The notes: generated by a model from the letters alone, not told the origin. DNA of 64,000 nucleotides from JBBPZA01 sp963728925 (GCA_963728925.1 CAVSMB010000029.1:186001-250000); one strand, 5' to 3'. Numbered from the stretch's first letter, positions 56,062-64,000 are shown. Numbers and translations are program-made.

Positions 56062-57599
56062 GCGAGGCGCTGGTCGTCGGCGTCGACGTCGGCTCGCAGG
56101 GCACGTGCGCGCAGCTCCTGGACCCCGAGGGGCGGCTCGTCGCGACCGCCTCGGCGCCCCACCGGCTGTCGTTCCCCCGCCCCGGCTGGGCCGAGCAGGA
56201 CCCGGCGGACTGGCTCGAGGCGCTCGAGCAGGCCGTCGGCGAGGTTCGTAAGGCGGCCGGCGGGCGGCCGATCGCCGCGCTGGCCTTCGGCTCGCAGCTC
56301 GACGGGCTCGTCGCGCTCGACGCGCGCGGGGTGCCGCTGCGGCCGGCGATGATCTGGATGGACCGCCGGGCCGACGCCGAGTGCGCCACGACGGCCCAGC
56401 GCATCGACCCGGCGCTCCTGCGCGAGCTGTCGGGCTGCAACCTCGACGCGGGCCACGTGGCGGCGAAGATCGCCTGGCTGCGCGCGAACGAGCCCGAGAC
56501 CTTCACGGCCTCGACCTCCTACGCGCTCCCGGGCTCCTTCGTCGCCCGGCACGCCTCGGGCGAGCTCGCCGTCGACCCGTCCAACGCGTCGTCCACCATG
56601 CTGCTCGACGTCCGTCGCCGCGAGTGGTCGGAGGAGGCGTGCGCGGCCTTCGACGTCGACCCGGCGCGCCTTCCGCGCGTCCTCGATGCCCACGCCGTGC
56701 TCGGCGAGGTCGCACCGGGGCTGCGCGACGCCACGGGCCTTGACGCCTCGACGCTGATCGTCCTTGGCTGCGGCGACGAGATGGCCGCGACCCTGGGCGC
56801 CGGGGCGATCGACGACGGCGTCGTATGCGACGTCATCGGGACCGCCGAGCCGGTGTGCGCGGTCACCCACGTGCCGCTCACCGACCCGACCGGCGTGATC
56901 GAGCTGCACCCGCACGCCGACCCCGAGGCCTGGCTCTTCGAGAACCCCGGCTGGCTGTCGGGTGGGGCGCTGCGCTGGTTCCGCGACCACCTCTGCACGC
57001 CGGAGACCCGGCGCGCGCAGGAGACCGGCGTGGACGTCTACGACCTCGTGTGCGAGCTGGCCGCGCAGGCACCGCCCGGGAGCGACGGCGTGCTGTGGAT
57101 ACCGGCGCTGGCCGGAGCGATGGCGCCCGAGTGGAACGCCGATGCGCGCGCGTGCTGGTTCGGGCTCAGCGCCTCCCACGGCCGAGCCCACCTCGTGCGC
57201 GCGCTGCTCGAGGGCAACGCGTTCGCCCTGCGCGACGTCCTGGCGGCGATGGGCGAGGCGGGCGCGGTGGCCGAGCGCGTCGTCTGCGTGGGCGGCGGCG
57301 CCCGCTCCCCGCTTCAGCGCTCGATCCGGGCCGACGTCACCGGCCTGCCGGTCGCCCGCGCCGCCGACGTCGAGACCACCGCACGAGGCGCCGCGATGCT
57401 GGCGGCGACCGGGGCCGGCCTCCATCCGACGGTCCCCGACGCGTGCCGCGCGATGGCGGCGCCGGCCATCGAGACGGTCGAGCCCGACCCCGGGCGCGCG
57501 GAGGTCTACTCGCAGGCCCATGCCGCCTACCGGCGCCTCTATGAGGCGGTCTCACCGCTGTTCGGCGAGGCGCGCGGGAGCGTGCGGGTCGGAGCGTAG
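56058..57599 (+). CDS. FGGY-family carbohydrate kinase (xylulokinase-like)
   Basis: The 513-residue protein has the ASKHA phosphate-1 motif VVGVDVGSQGTCAQLLDPEG, MIWMDRRADAECA near residue 100, LGCGDEMAATLGAGAIDDGV near residue 240 and the adenosine site VVCVGGGARSPLQRSIRADV near residue 415. It phosphorylates a pentulose or similar sugar; relatives include xylulokinase. GTG 56058 overlaps the regulator stop (GTGA). The operon is dehydrogenase, regulator, kinase. Confidence 0.9.
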   Translation: MSEALVVGVDVGSQGTCAQLLDPEGRLVATASAPHRLSFPRPGWAEQDPADWLEALEQAVGEVRKAAGGRPIAALAFGSQLDGLVALDARGVPLRPAMIWMDRRADAECATTAQRIDPALLRELSGCNLDAGHVAAKIAWLRANEPETFTASTSYALPGSFVARHASGELAVDPSNASSTMLLDVRRREWSEEACAAFDVDPARLPRVLDAHAVLGEVAPGLRDATGLDASTLIVLGCGDEMAATLGAGAIDDGVVCDVIGTAEPVCAVTHVPLTDPTGVIELHPHADPEAWLFENPGWLSGGALRWFRDHLCTPETRRAQETGVDVYDLVCELAAQAPPGSDGVLWIPALAGAMAPEWNADARACWFGLSASHGRAHLVRALLEGNAFALRDVLAAMGEAGAVAERVVCVGGGARSPLQRSIRADVTGLPVARAADVETTARGAAMLAATGAGLHPTVPDACRAMAAPAIETVEPDPGRAEVYSQAHAAYRRLYEAVSPLFGEARGSVRVGA

Positions 57600-57602
57600 G
57601 CT
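57597..57602 (+). promoter_or_regulatory. -10 box TAGGCT, leaderless start
   Basis: TAGGCT includes the kinase stop codon and lies six bases before GTG 57609. Confidence 0.45.
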
Positions 57603-57608
57603 TCGGGC

Positions 57609-58649
57609 GTGGTGCCCCCGGCCTCCAAGCGAGAGCACCTGCGCGCGGACATGGTCCTGGCCGGCGGCGGGGTGCTCGGCATCGGCCACGTGGGCGTCGT
57701 CTCGGTGCTCGAGGACCGCGGCTACACCTTCCCGCGCCTCGCGGGGACCTCGTCCGGGTCGATCGTGGCCGCCCTGCTTGCGAGCGGCATGCCGGCCCCG
57801 CGCATGCACGCGATCGTCGGCGAGCTCGACTACCTGCGCTTCCGCGACCGCAGCGTGCTCGACCGGCTGCCGCTCGTCGGACCTCCCGCGTCCGTCCTGC
57901 TCGAGAACGGCTTCTACGAGGGCGAATACCTGCGCGAGTGGCTGGCCGGCGAGCTCGAGTCGCAGGGGGTGCGGACCTTCGGCGACCTGCGGGTCGACGA
58001 CCCCGGCAGCTCGCTGCCGCCGGAGCGCCGCTACCGGGTGGTGGTGATGGCCACCGACCTGACCCGCGGCGAGCTGGTGCGGCTGCCGTGGGACTACGCC
58101 GACCGCTACGGCCTCGATCCCGACGAGCAGCTCGTGGCGGACGCCGTCCGCGCCTCGATCTCGATCCCCTACTTCTTCGAGCCCGTCCGCCTGGACCACC
58201 GCGACGGCGGGCATTCGCTGCTCGTCGACGGCGGCGTGCTCTCCAACTACCCGCTGGAGGTCTTCGACCGCATCGACGGCCGGCCGCCCCGCTGGCCGAC
58301 CTTCGGGGTGACCCTGCTCCCGCGCCTCCCGGCGGGCTCGACCGAGCTCTTCCCGCTCCTCGGCGTTCTGCGGCACGTGCCGTCCCTGCGCTTTCTCGAA
58401 TCGCTGGTGACGACGCTCGTCGTGGGGCGCGACCAGGGCTACCTCAGCCAGCCCTGGGTGGCCGCGCGCAGCATCGAGGTGGACACGCTCCACGTCAACC
58501 CGGTCGACTTCGGCCTCGATCACGACACCGTCGAGCGCCTCTACGAGAGCGGGCGGGATGCGGCTGGAGGCTTTCTCGCGAACTGGGATTGGCAGCGGTA
58601 TCTCGAGCAGTTCCGGCCGCCCGTCGAGAAGGGGGCGCGCCGGACTTGA
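57609..58649 (+). CDS. Patatin-like phospholipase
   Basis: The 346-residue protein has the oxyanion GGGVLGIGHVG near residue 20, the nucleophile GTSSGSIVAALLASG (Ser near residue 46) and the Asp of the dyad in LLVDGGVLSNYPLEVFDR near residue 210. Patatin-like enzymes hydrolyse acyl esters of membrane lipids. There is no signal peptide, so it acts at the inner membrane face. GTG 57609 is preferred because of the TANNNT box six bases upstream. Confidence 0.9.
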   Translation: MVPPASKREHLRADMVLAGGGVLGIGHVGVVSVLEDRGYTFPRLAGTSSGSIVAALLASGMPAPRMHAIVGELDYLRFRDRSVLDRLPLVGPPASVLLENGFYEGEYLREWLAGELESQGVRTFGDLRVDDPGSSLPPERRYRVVVMATDLTRGELVRLPWDYADRYGLDPDEQLVADAVRASISIPYFFEPVRLDHRDGGHSLLVDGGVLSNYPLEVFDRIDGRPPRWPTFGVTLLPRLPAGSTELFPLLGVLRHVPSLRFLESLVTTLVVGRDQGYLSQPWVAARSIEVDTLHVNPVDFGLDHDTVERLYESGRDAAGGFLANWDWQRYLEQFRPPVEKGARRT

Positions 58650-58687
58650 GCCCGGCCTCGCCGCCGCCGACACTACCCTCGAGCCCC

Positions 58688-59485
58688 ATGCATCCCTGGC
58701 ACGACATCAGCCACGCCTGGCAGAACGGCATCGTCGACGCCGGCAAGCTCCCCGAGCTGCTGCTGTACGTCAGCTTCCTGGTGAGCTTCGGCTTCATCCG
58801 CACCAGCGCGCACATGATCCGCGCTCAGGTGAGCTGGTGGCCGGGGAACGTCGAGACCAAGGGCGGCACCCACATCCACCACATGGTGTGGGGCATCCTG
58901 TTGCTGCTCGGCACCGGCTTCGCCGCGCTGTCCTTCGCGCCCGACCCGCCGGTGCGCGAGGTCATCGCCGTGCTCTTCGGCGTCGGCGCCGGCCTGACCC
59001 TCGACGAGTTCGCCCTGCTGCTGAACCTCGAGGACGTCTACTGGAAGCCGAAGGGGAGGGAGTCGATCGACGCGGTGTTCGTCGCGGCCGTACTCGGCGG
59101 AATCGTCGTGCTGGGCATCCGCGTGTGGGTCGACGTGGGCGACGAGCTCGAGGGAGTGGTCGCGGCCGCCGGCGTCGTCGGGGCCGCCGTCGCGCTCGTG
59201 AACCTGCTCAAGGGCAAGCTCGTCGTTGCGGTGATCTCGCTGGTCCTCGCGCCGGTCGGCGTCGTCCCGATGTTCCGTCTCGCCCGGCCCGGCTCGCCGT
59301 GGGCGCGGCTGTACGGAAGCGAGAAGCACGCCCGCGCGTGCGAGCGCTTCCCTGAGCCGTGGCTGCCGGCGCGGCTCGTCCGCCACGAGCGCGAGCTCCA
59401 CCAACCGGCCGTGGACGCGCCGGCCGGCGACGGGCACGTCGCGGGGGAGGCGGCCGCCAAGCCGGAGCCCGCGGGGCGCCCGTAG
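58688..59485 (+). CDS. Multi-pass membrane protein of unknown function
   Basis: The 265-residue protein has about five hydrophobic segments between residues 20 and 200 (for example LLYVSFLVSFGFIRTSAHMI and HHMVWGILLLLGTGFAALSF). A His-rich loop GGTHIHHMVWG lies before the second segment. The C terminus is hydrophilic and Pro/Glu-rich. Similar proteins occur in actinobacteria without assigned function. A TACCCT box ends eight bases before ATG 58688. A clean hairpin follows the stop. Confidence 0.75.
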   Translation: MHPWHDISHAWQNGIVDAGKLPELLLYVSFLVSFGFIRTSAHMIRAQVSWWPGNVETKGGTHIHHMVWGILLLLGTGFAALSFAPDPPVREVIAVLFGVGAGLTLDEFALLLNLEDVYWKPKGRESIDAVFVAAVLGGIVVLGIRVWVDVGDELEGVVAAAGVVGAAVALVNLLKGKLVVAVISLVLAPVGVVPMFRLARPGSPWARLYGSEKHARACERFPEPWLPARLVRHERELHQPAVDAPAGDGHVAGEAAAKPEPAGRP

Positions 59486-59494
59486 CGCCCCGCG
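59470..59494. terminator. Bidirectional hairpin
   Basis: CGCGGGGCGC (59470-59479) and GCGCCCCGCG (59485-59494) pair perfectly over a five-base loop, covering the stop codon of the membrane protein and ending just before the convergent small gene. Confidence 0.6.
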
Positions 59495-59496
59495 TA

Positions 59497-59703
59497 CTAG
59501 ACCGGCTCGACGCTCTCGCCGGGAGCCCGGGTGGCGTCGGCGCCCGGGCGCCGCTCGCGCAGCACGCGGTTCTCGCGGCGCTCGCCGATGACGAGCACGG
59601 CGATGTAGACGAGCAGGCCGTTGACCAGCACGCCGATGCCAAGGAAGGTGACGAGCAGGCCCAGCGTGTGGCTGGTGGCGACGTCCGCGAGCATGGCCAT
59701 CAC
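59497..59703 (-). CDS. Small single-pass membrane protein
   Basis: A 68-residue protein with one long hydrophobic helix (LGLLVTFLGIGVLVNGLLVY) followed by a basic, then acidic tail (RRENRVLRERRPGADA). Of three possible starts (59706, 59703, 59700), GTG 59703 lies six bases after TAGACT at 59710-59715. The function is unknown. Confidence 0.6.
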   Translation of the reverse strand: MMAMLADVATSHTLGLLVTFLGIGVLVNGLLVYIAVLVIGERRENRVLRERRPGADATRAPGESVEPV

Positions 59704-59709
59704 CACCGA

Positions 59710-59715
59710 AGTCTA
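59710..59715 (-). promoter_or_regulatory. -10 box TAGACT, leaderless start
   Basis: TAGACT on the minus strand lies six bases before GTG 59703. Confidence 0.45.
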
Positions 59716-59750
59716 CGTGATCGGTATGGTCCGCCCGGCCGACGCTCGCC

Positions 59751-60041
59751 ATGGAAGCCGCCTCCCTGCGAAACCGTCTCGCCGTCGCCGCCGGCATGTG
59801 GCGCGAGGCCACCAGCGAGCCGCTCCCCAAGCTGCCCGCCGGCGATCCGGCGACGCAGATCTCCGAGTTCGAGCTGCGCCTCGTCGACGTGCTGTGCCGC
59901 GCGGCCACCGCCGACACGGCCCGCGAGGTCGCCGAGAGGACCTGGGACCTCGTGCACGACCGGCCCGACAGCGACCCCGTCAAGCAGCGGGTCACCCAGT
60001 GCCACGAGGAGCTCGCCAGGCTCAGCCACGGTGCGGGGTGA
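59751..60041 (+). CDS. Small hypothetical protein
   Basis: A 96-residue, mostly helical protein (NRLAVAAGMWREATSEPLPK, EFELRLVDVLCRAATADTAR) with no membrane segment and no recognised motif. It overlaps the next gene by four bases, so the two are expressed together. A TATGGT box lies about 30 bases upstream. Confidence 0.6.
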   Translation: MEAASLRNRLAVAAGMWREATSEPLPKLPAGDPATQISEFELRLVDVLCRAATADTAREVAERTWDLVHDRPDSDPVKQRVTQCHEELARLSHGAG

Positions 60042-60478
60042 CCGCCGAGGCCGTCGCGGCGACGCTTCGCGCCTTCCTGCGGGAAGCCGGGGCCGGCCGC
60101 GCCGTCGCCGTGCTCGACGAGGATCCGCCGGTGCTCGTCGAGGTGGAGGGGGAGGGCACGCCCACAGCGAGCGTCGGCGACGAGGTACGGCCGCTGCTGG
60201 CCCTCGACGAGCCCGGCCTGCTGCCCCACGTCCACGCCTTCCCGCCGCTCGACGTCGATGCGCAAGCGGCCGAGGTCACCGCGCCGATGGGCGCCGTCGC
60301 GCACCTCGCCGGCGCGGTCCGCGATCTCTCGCGCGAGCTTCCCGGCCGCTCGGTGCTCACCGTCGAATGGGTCACGACCGATCCCGAGGCGCCGCTCACG
60401 ATCGCCGCGCGCGGAGAGGACCCCGTCGTCCTCGCCATCGGCGAAGAGCCCTTCGAGATGCCCGCGGGCTGGCCCTGA
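60038..60478 (+). CDS. Hypothetical protein, partner of the preceding gene
   Basis: A 146-residue protein with GTG 60038 overlapping the previous stop (GTGA). It is acidic and beta-rich with DLSRELPGRSVLTVEWVTTD and LTIAARGEDPVVLAIGEEPF; no motif is known to me. It may form a complex with the 96-residue protein. Confidence 0.65.
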   Translation: MTAEAVAATLRAFLREAGAGRAVAVLDEDPPVLVEVEGEGTPTASVGDEVRPLLALDEPGLLPHVHAFPPLDVDAQAAEVTAPMGAVAHLAGAVRDLSRELPGRSVLTVEWVTTDPEAPLTIAARGEDPVVLAIGEEPFEMPAGWP

Positions 60479-60532
60479 GCCTCGCCCCGGCGGCGGCGGA
60501 CGCAAAGCGTTTCGCGCTGCAACCCGCCCCAC

Positions 60533-60538
60533 TACACT
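60533..60538 (+). promoter_or_regulatory. -10 box TACACT, leaderless start
   Basis: TACACT lies six bases before ATG 60545. Confidence 0.5.
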
Positions 60539-60544
60539 TGCGCC

Positions 60545-61012
60545 ATGCGCGTCGACGCCGTGGAGTACAACGAGCACTGCACGATCGCCCGGTCGCTCGA
60601 GATCGTCGGCGAGCGCTGGAGCCTGCTCATCCTGCGCCAGGCCTTCTTCGGCGTGAAGCGCTTCGACCAGCTCCAGGCCTCGCTGGGCATCGCCCGCAAC
60701 ATCCTCGCCAAGCGCCTGCAGACCCTGGTGTCCGCCGGGATCCTCGAGCGGCGCAAGTACCAGGACCGCCCGGCCCGCTGCGAGTACCGGCTGACCGAGA
60801 AGGGCAAGGAGCTCTACCCGGTGGTCCTCGCCCTCAAGAAGTGGGGGGACAAGTACGCCGCCGGCGACCACGGGCCGCCGGTGACCCTCGTCCATCGCGG
60901 CTGCGGCCACGAGATGGAGGGCCGGCTGGACTGCGAGCACTGCGGCGAGCCGGTGACCGCGCGCGACGTCACGCCGGTCCTGCACGACGACGTGCTGGAG
61001 CGCTCGGCCTAG
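60545..61012 (+). CDS. HxlR-family transcriptional regulator
   Basis: The 155-residue protein has the HxlR/MarR-like winged helix: HCTIARSLEIVGERWSLLIL, FFGVKRFDQLQASLGIARNI, LAKRLQTLVSAGILERRKYQ and EYRLTEKGKELYPVV. A C-terminal extension carries HRGCGHEMEGRLDCEHCGE, a probable zinc ribbon with Cys/His ligands. HxlR proteins often sense redox or aldehyde stress. The target is unknown; the gene is probably leaderless. Confidence 0.88.
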   Translation: MRVDAVEYNEHCTIARSLEIVGERWSLLILRQAFFGVKRFDQLQASLGIARNILAKRLQTLVSAGILERRKYQDRPARCEYRLTEKGKELYPVVLALKKWGDKYAAGDHGPPVTLVHRGCGHEMEGRLDCEHCGEPVTARDVTPVLHDDVLERSA

Positions 61013-61016
61013 CGCC

Positions 61017-61430
61017 TCACTCCTCGCCGCCCGGCCGGCGCCGCTGCGCCTTGCGCTGGGCCTGGCGGTCCTTGGCTCGGCGGCGTCGCTCGCGCGCGGC
61101 CGCGGTGGGCCTCGTGGCGTGGCGATGGCGCTGGACGGCCAGGGCGGCCGCCAGGCGGCCGCGCAGGCGCTCCAGCGCGAGCTCGCGGTTGCGCGCCTGG
61201 CTGCGGTGGTCCTGGGCGGTGGCGGTCACGCGCGGCCCCAGGCGCTCGGCGATGCGGCGCTTCTGGGCGTCGTTGAGCGAGCCCGAGGCCCACACGTCGA
61301 AGCTCGCCTCGACGCGGGAGGCGGTCACGTTCGCGTGCTGGCCGCCCGGGCCCGAGGAGCGGCTCGCGCGCAGCGAGACCTCGCGCAGCGGGATGCGCAC
61401 GCGCGAGGTGACCGGCATCGGATCGTCCAT
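61017..61430 (-). CDS. arfB: Peptidyl-tRNA hydrolase ArfB (stalled-ribosome rescue)
   Basis: The 137-residue protein has the class-I release-factor catalytic loop SGPGGQHANV near residue 26 and a highly basic C-terminal tail (RRRRAKDRQAQRKAQRRRPG) that enters the empty mRNA channel. It lacks codon-recognition domains, so it is ArfB/YaeJ rather than RF1/RF2. It frees ribosomes stalled on non-stop mRNAs. ATG 61430 lies six bases after TAGCGT. Confidence 0.9.
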   Translation of the reverse strand: MDDPMPVTSRVRIPLREVSLRASRSSGPGGQHANVTASRVEASFDVWASGSLNDAQKRRIAERLGPRVTATAQDHRSQARNRELALERLRGRLAAALAVQRHRHATRPTAAARERRRRAKDRQAQRKAQRRRPGGEE

Positions 61431-61436
61431 GGGGGC

Positions 61437-61442
61437 ACGCTA
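61437..61442 (-). promoter_or_regulatory. -10 box TAGCGT, leaderless start of arfB
   Basis: TAGCGT on the minus strand lies six bases before ATG 61430. Confidence 0.5.
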
Positions 61443-61476
61443 CCCCGCCCGCGCCGGCCTCTACAGTGCCCGCCGC

Positions 61477-62241
61477 ATGCCGCTGACCGAGCAGGAGTGG
61501 TGGGCCGCCAAGGCGAGCGCCGCGGCGGAGGAGCCGCCGGGCTTTCCGTTCCTCGACGAGGTGGCGCGCCACCTGCCGCGCGGCGCCGGGACGAGCTTCC
61601 TGGAGATCGGCTGCGCGCCCGGCCGCGTCCTCGCCGCCTTCGGACGCGAGCTGGGCTGCGAGGTCCACGGCGTCGACTACGCCGCCGGCGCGCGCGAGAC
61701 CGAGGACTACCTGCGCGGCCACGGCTGCCGCGTCGGGCGCGTCGACCGAGCCGACTTCTTCGCGTGGGACCCGGGCCGCCGCTACGACGTCGTCGCCTCC
61801 TTCGGCTTCGTCGAGCACTTCGAGGACCCGGGCGGCGTCGTGGACCGGCACTTCGCTCTGGTGGAGCCCGGTGGCACGGTGGTCGTCGGCGTCCCCAACT
61901 TCGCCCGCGGGCAGCACGTGCTGCACTGGCTCTTCGACCGCCCGAACCTGCGCCGCCACAACCTCGCGTGCATGCGCGTGGGCTTCTTCCGCGCGGCGGC
62001 GGCACGCAATCGCGCCGAGGTCGCGGACGTGCGCTACACCGGCGGTCACTACGACTTCTGGCCCGAGACGACGCGCTCCGCGCAGCTCGGGGTGAGCGAG
62101 GACGACCCGCGCGTTCGCCGCTCGCCGGCCAGCGCCGTGCACCTCGCGCTGCGCGACCGCGCCCGCCGGCGCCCCGAGGCGGGCAACCTGCTCTTCTCCC
62201 CCTTCCTGATCGCGATCCTCAGCGCGCCTCGCGGCGGCTGA
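61477..62241 (+). CDS. SAM-dependent methyltransferase
   Basis: The 254-residue protein has motif I LEIGCAPGRVLAAFG near residue 42, an acidic motif II in VHGVDYAAGARET, and motif IV DVVASFGFVEHFEDPG near residue 108, then LVEPGGTVVVGVPNF. These are class I methyltransferase features. The substrate is unknown. ATG 61477 follows TACAGT by nine bases. The 3' end overlaps the convergent acyltransferase gene by 23 bases. Confidence 0.85.
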   Translation: MPLTEQEWWAAKASAAAEEPPGFPFLDEVARHLPRGAGTSFLEIGCAPGRVLAAFGRELGCEVHGVDYAAGARETEDYLRGHGCRVGRVDRADFFAWDPGRRYDVVASFGFVEHFEDPGGVVDRHFALVEPGGTVVVGVPNFARGQHVLHWLFDRPNLRRHNLACMRVGFFRAAAARNRAEVADVRYTGGHYDFWPETTRSAQLGVSEDDPRVRRSPASAVHLALRDRARRRPEAGNLLFSPFLIAILSAPRGG

Positions 62242-62737
62242 CCAGCCGGGCCGGCACGCCGACCGCGGTGGCGCCCGGCGGCACGTCGTCGAGCACCAGG
62301 GTCAGCGCGCCGACGTGCGCGCCGTCCCCAACCGTCACGTCGCCGAGCACCTGGGCGTAGGCGCCGAGCACGACGTCGTCGCCCAGGCGCGGGACCGGCC
62401 CGCCCGGGTGGCGCACTCCGAGGGTGACCCCGTGCTCCATCGTGCAGTTCGCGCCGATGACGACGCCGGCGTTGACCACGACCGGGCCGGCGTGGTGAAT
62501 GCGCAGCCCGGACCCGACGCTGACGTCCTTGAGGATCGAGACGCCGGTGAGCGTCTCGGCCACGAGGAACGCGGCCCAGTAGCCGAGCGAGAGCGCGCGG
62601 CGCCGGGCACCGGGCGGCTGCTCGTCCACCCAGCGGCCGAAGCGGTAGACGGCCACGGCCCACAGCGAGCGCTGCATCCAGCCGCGCGCGCCGTAGCGGC
62701 GGCGGTCCGCGCGCCAGTCGGCCTTCGCACCGGACAT
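62219..62737 (-). CDS. Serine acetyltransferase-like left-handed beta-helix protein
   Basis: The 172-residue protein has CysE-type hexapeptide repeats: ILKDVSVGSGLRIHHAGPVV, NAGVVIGANCTMEHGVTLGV, LGDDVVLGAYAQVLGDVTVG and DVPPGATAVGVPARLVSR. The N-terminal part is short compared with CysE, so it may be an O-acetyltransferase for serine or for a surface glycan. ATG 62737 follows TAGGGT by eight bases. Confidence 0.82.
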   Translation of the reverse strand: MSGAKADWRADRRRYGARGWMQRSLWAVAVYRFGRWVDEQPPGARRRALSLGYWAAFLVAETLTGVSILKDVSVGSGLRIHHAGPVVVNAGVVIGANCTMEHGVTLGVRHPGGPVPRLGDDVVLGAYAQVLGDVTVGDGAHVGALTLVLDDVPPGATAVGVPARLVSRREAR

Positions 62738-62832
62738 GGCGCGCGACCCTAGCCGACCGCGAGGGCGTCCCCCTCCTCGGCGGCGTCGCGTACCACGGGA
62801 GCATCAGGCGGCCGTGTCAGAATCCTCGCGCC

Positions 62833-64000
62833 TTGCGACCTCGCAGCGTCCTCGCGGCGGCGGCCGCCGCCGCCGCGGCCACCGCCGCGGCCGCCCCTGA
62901 CACGGCCGCGCCGGCCGCGCCGGCTGCCGCCCCGGCCACGGCCGGCTCGATCTTCACCGTCGCCGGCGGTCCCCGCCGCGTCGCAGCCGACGGCGGGCCC
63001 GCCCGGCGCGCGGCGCTCGGCCTGCCGCGCGGGCTCTCGTGGCGACCGGATGGGAGCCTGCTCATCGCCGAGGCGCGCACCAACGACGTGCGCCTGGTCG
63101 AGCCCGACGGGCAGATCCGGACCGTCGCGGGCACCGGCCGGCCGGCCTTCGGCGGCGACGGGGGCCCCGCCGACCGGGCGCGGCTCGACTTCACCCACGA
63201 CGTCGCGTGGCTGTCCGGCGGCGCGTTCCTCGTCGCCGACACGGACCACGGGCGCATCCGCCGCGTCGGCGCGCGGGGTGAGATCACGACCCGGGCCGGC
63301 AACGGCAGGCCGGGTCGCAGGGGCGACGGCGGCCCCGCGAGGCGCGCGCAGCTCAACTACCCGCACGCCGTGGCGGCCCTGCCCCGCGGCGGCTTCCTCG
63401 TCGCCGACACCGAGAACGACGAGGTCAGGAGGGTGCTGCGGTCGGGGCGCATCGTCCGCGTCGCCGGCGACGGGAAGCCGGGGTACGCGGGCGACGGCGG
63501 CCCTGCCCGACGCGCCCGCCTCGACCAGCCCTTCGACGTCTCACCGCTGCCCGGCGGGGGCTACCTCGTCGCCGACGCCGGCAACGACGTCATCCGCCGC
63601 GTCTCCCCCTTGGGCCGCATCACGACGGTCGCCGGGACGGGGCGCACCGGCTTTCGCGGCGACGGCGACCGCGCGACGGGCGCGAGGCTCGCCCGCCCCC
63701 ACGCGGTGGCCGCGCTGGAGGGCGGCGCCTTCCTGATCGCCGACACGGGAAATCACCGCGTGCGGCTCGTACGGGCGGGGCGCATAACCACCGTCGCGGG
63801 TTCGGGCGTGCGCGGCTTCCGCGGCGACGGCGGCCCCGCGGAGAAGGCGCGGCTCGACCAGCCGAAGTCCGTGGAGCCGACCCGCGGCGGCGGCCTCCTC
63901 ATCGCCGACACCGGCAACGGCCGCGTGCGCTTCGTCTCGGCGCTGGGGCCGCGGCCGCTCGCGGTCGGCCTGGGATCGTCGCGCCTGCGTGGGGCCGCTT
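62833..64000 (+). CDS. Secreted NHL-repeat protein (3' end outside window)
   Basis: From the TTG at 62833 the frame runs to the window edge without a stop (389 codons). A short basic start and an Ala-rich hydrophobic run form a signal peptide. Six NHL-type units of about 56 residues follow, with the consensus G-DGGPA..ARL..P..V..L..GG.LVAD..N...RRV...G.I.TVAG.G; examples are GYLVADAGNDVIRRVSPLG and AFLIADTGNHRVRLVRAG. Such propellers bind proteins or sugars outside the cell. The start is inferred; no ribosome site is seen. Confidence 0.75.
   Translation, partial: MRPRSVLAAAAAAAAATAAAAPDTAAPAAPAAAPATAGSIFTVAGGPRRVAADGGPARRAALGLPRGLSWRPDGSLLIAEARTNDVRLVEPDGQIRTVAGTGRPAFGGDGGPADRARLDFTHDVAWLSGGAFLVADTDHGRIRRVGARGEITTRAGNGRPGRRGDGGPARRAQLNYPHAVAALPRGGFLVADTENDEVRRVLRSGRIVRVAGDGKPGYAGDGGPARRARLDQPFDVSPLPGGGYLVADAGNDVIRRVSPLGRITTVAGTGRTGFRGDGDRATGARLARPHAVAALEGGAFLIADTGNHRVRLVRAGRITTVAGSGVRGFRGDGGPAEKARLDQPKSVEPTRGGGLLIADTGNGRVRFVSALGPRPLAVGLGSSRLRGAA

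Noticed and set aside
62749..63366. Minus-strand frame opposite the NHL-repeat gene
   Set aside because: It is antisense to the clear NHL repeats and rich in Arg/Gly/Pro with no motif.

Overview
The window is a very G+C-rich stretch (clearly above 70% by eye) with dense genes, many GTG and TTG starts, four-base ATGA/GTGA stop-start overlaps, and many starts that sit 6-7 bases after a TANNNT box, which is the layout of leaderless mRNAs. Gene content (OpcA, a Tal-Pgi fusion, SARP/BTAD, HxlR and GntR regulators, TreT, a CASTOR/POLLUX-like channel) points to a non-Streptomyces actinobacterium. Class Thermoleophilia (Solirubrobacterales/Gaiellales relatives) is my best guess; this is inference from gene content, not from a marker gene. 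No rRNA, tRNA or CRISPR array was seen.

Layout. 0-9.7 kb: a DUF3352-like membrane-anchored protein, an MmgE/PrpD protein coupled to a secreted Tap-like hydrolase, a CASTOR/POLLUX-type channel, trehalose synthase TreT, a LOG-family protein, then two gene fossils (AlkA-like glycosylase and phospholipase D) fused tail to tail. 9.7-17.3 kb: a pentose-phosphate/glycolysis operon tkt - tal-pgi fusion - zwf - opcA - small protein. 17.4-22.4 kb: an SDR, a double-ACT protein, a small protein, a BTAD regulator, a selenium-binding-protein fossil, a LigD-type polymerase and exonuclease III. 22.4-33.5 kb: a G-rich tandem repeat, a secreted sugar dehydrogenase with PKD and LamG-like domains, a DHFR-like protein, a Res-Xre toxin-antitoxin locus with a frameshifted antitoxin and a coupled SDR, a NarL-type two-component system, a CPBP protease, a P450 and small SnoaL-like proteins. 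33.7-39.8 kb: a complete cydABDC operon for cytochrome bd oxidase, with a near-consensus promoter.

39.8-42.35 kb is a gene graveyard: an inverted Res-Xre remnant, an orphan HicB, an IS21 IstA relic, a hydrolase with an amber stop and a methyltransferase relic. 42.35-53.4 kb is a divergent cluster of glutamine-synthetase-like ligases (two), class-III aminotransferases (two), an aldehyde dehydrogenase, a class-I amidotransferase, a FadR-like regulator, a papain/C39-like protein of unknown function and an amino-acid/polyamine-type permease. The set resembles gamma-glutamylated polyamine (Puu-like) catabolism. 53.5-57.6 kb holds a TIM-barrel protein, a zinc alcohol dehydrogenase, a GntR/UTRA regulator and an FGGY kinase, with a 15-bp palindromic operator in the divergent promoter and a related site in the permease promoter. 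57.6-64 kb holds a patatin-like lipase, membrane proteins, an HxlR regulator, ArfB, a methyltransferase, a CysE-like acyltransferase and an incomplete NHL-repeat protein.

The main themes are a high load of recently broken genes (about ten in 64 kb), several with large internal deletions; pervasive leaderless starts; and two linked catabolic regulons whose operators can be read directly.
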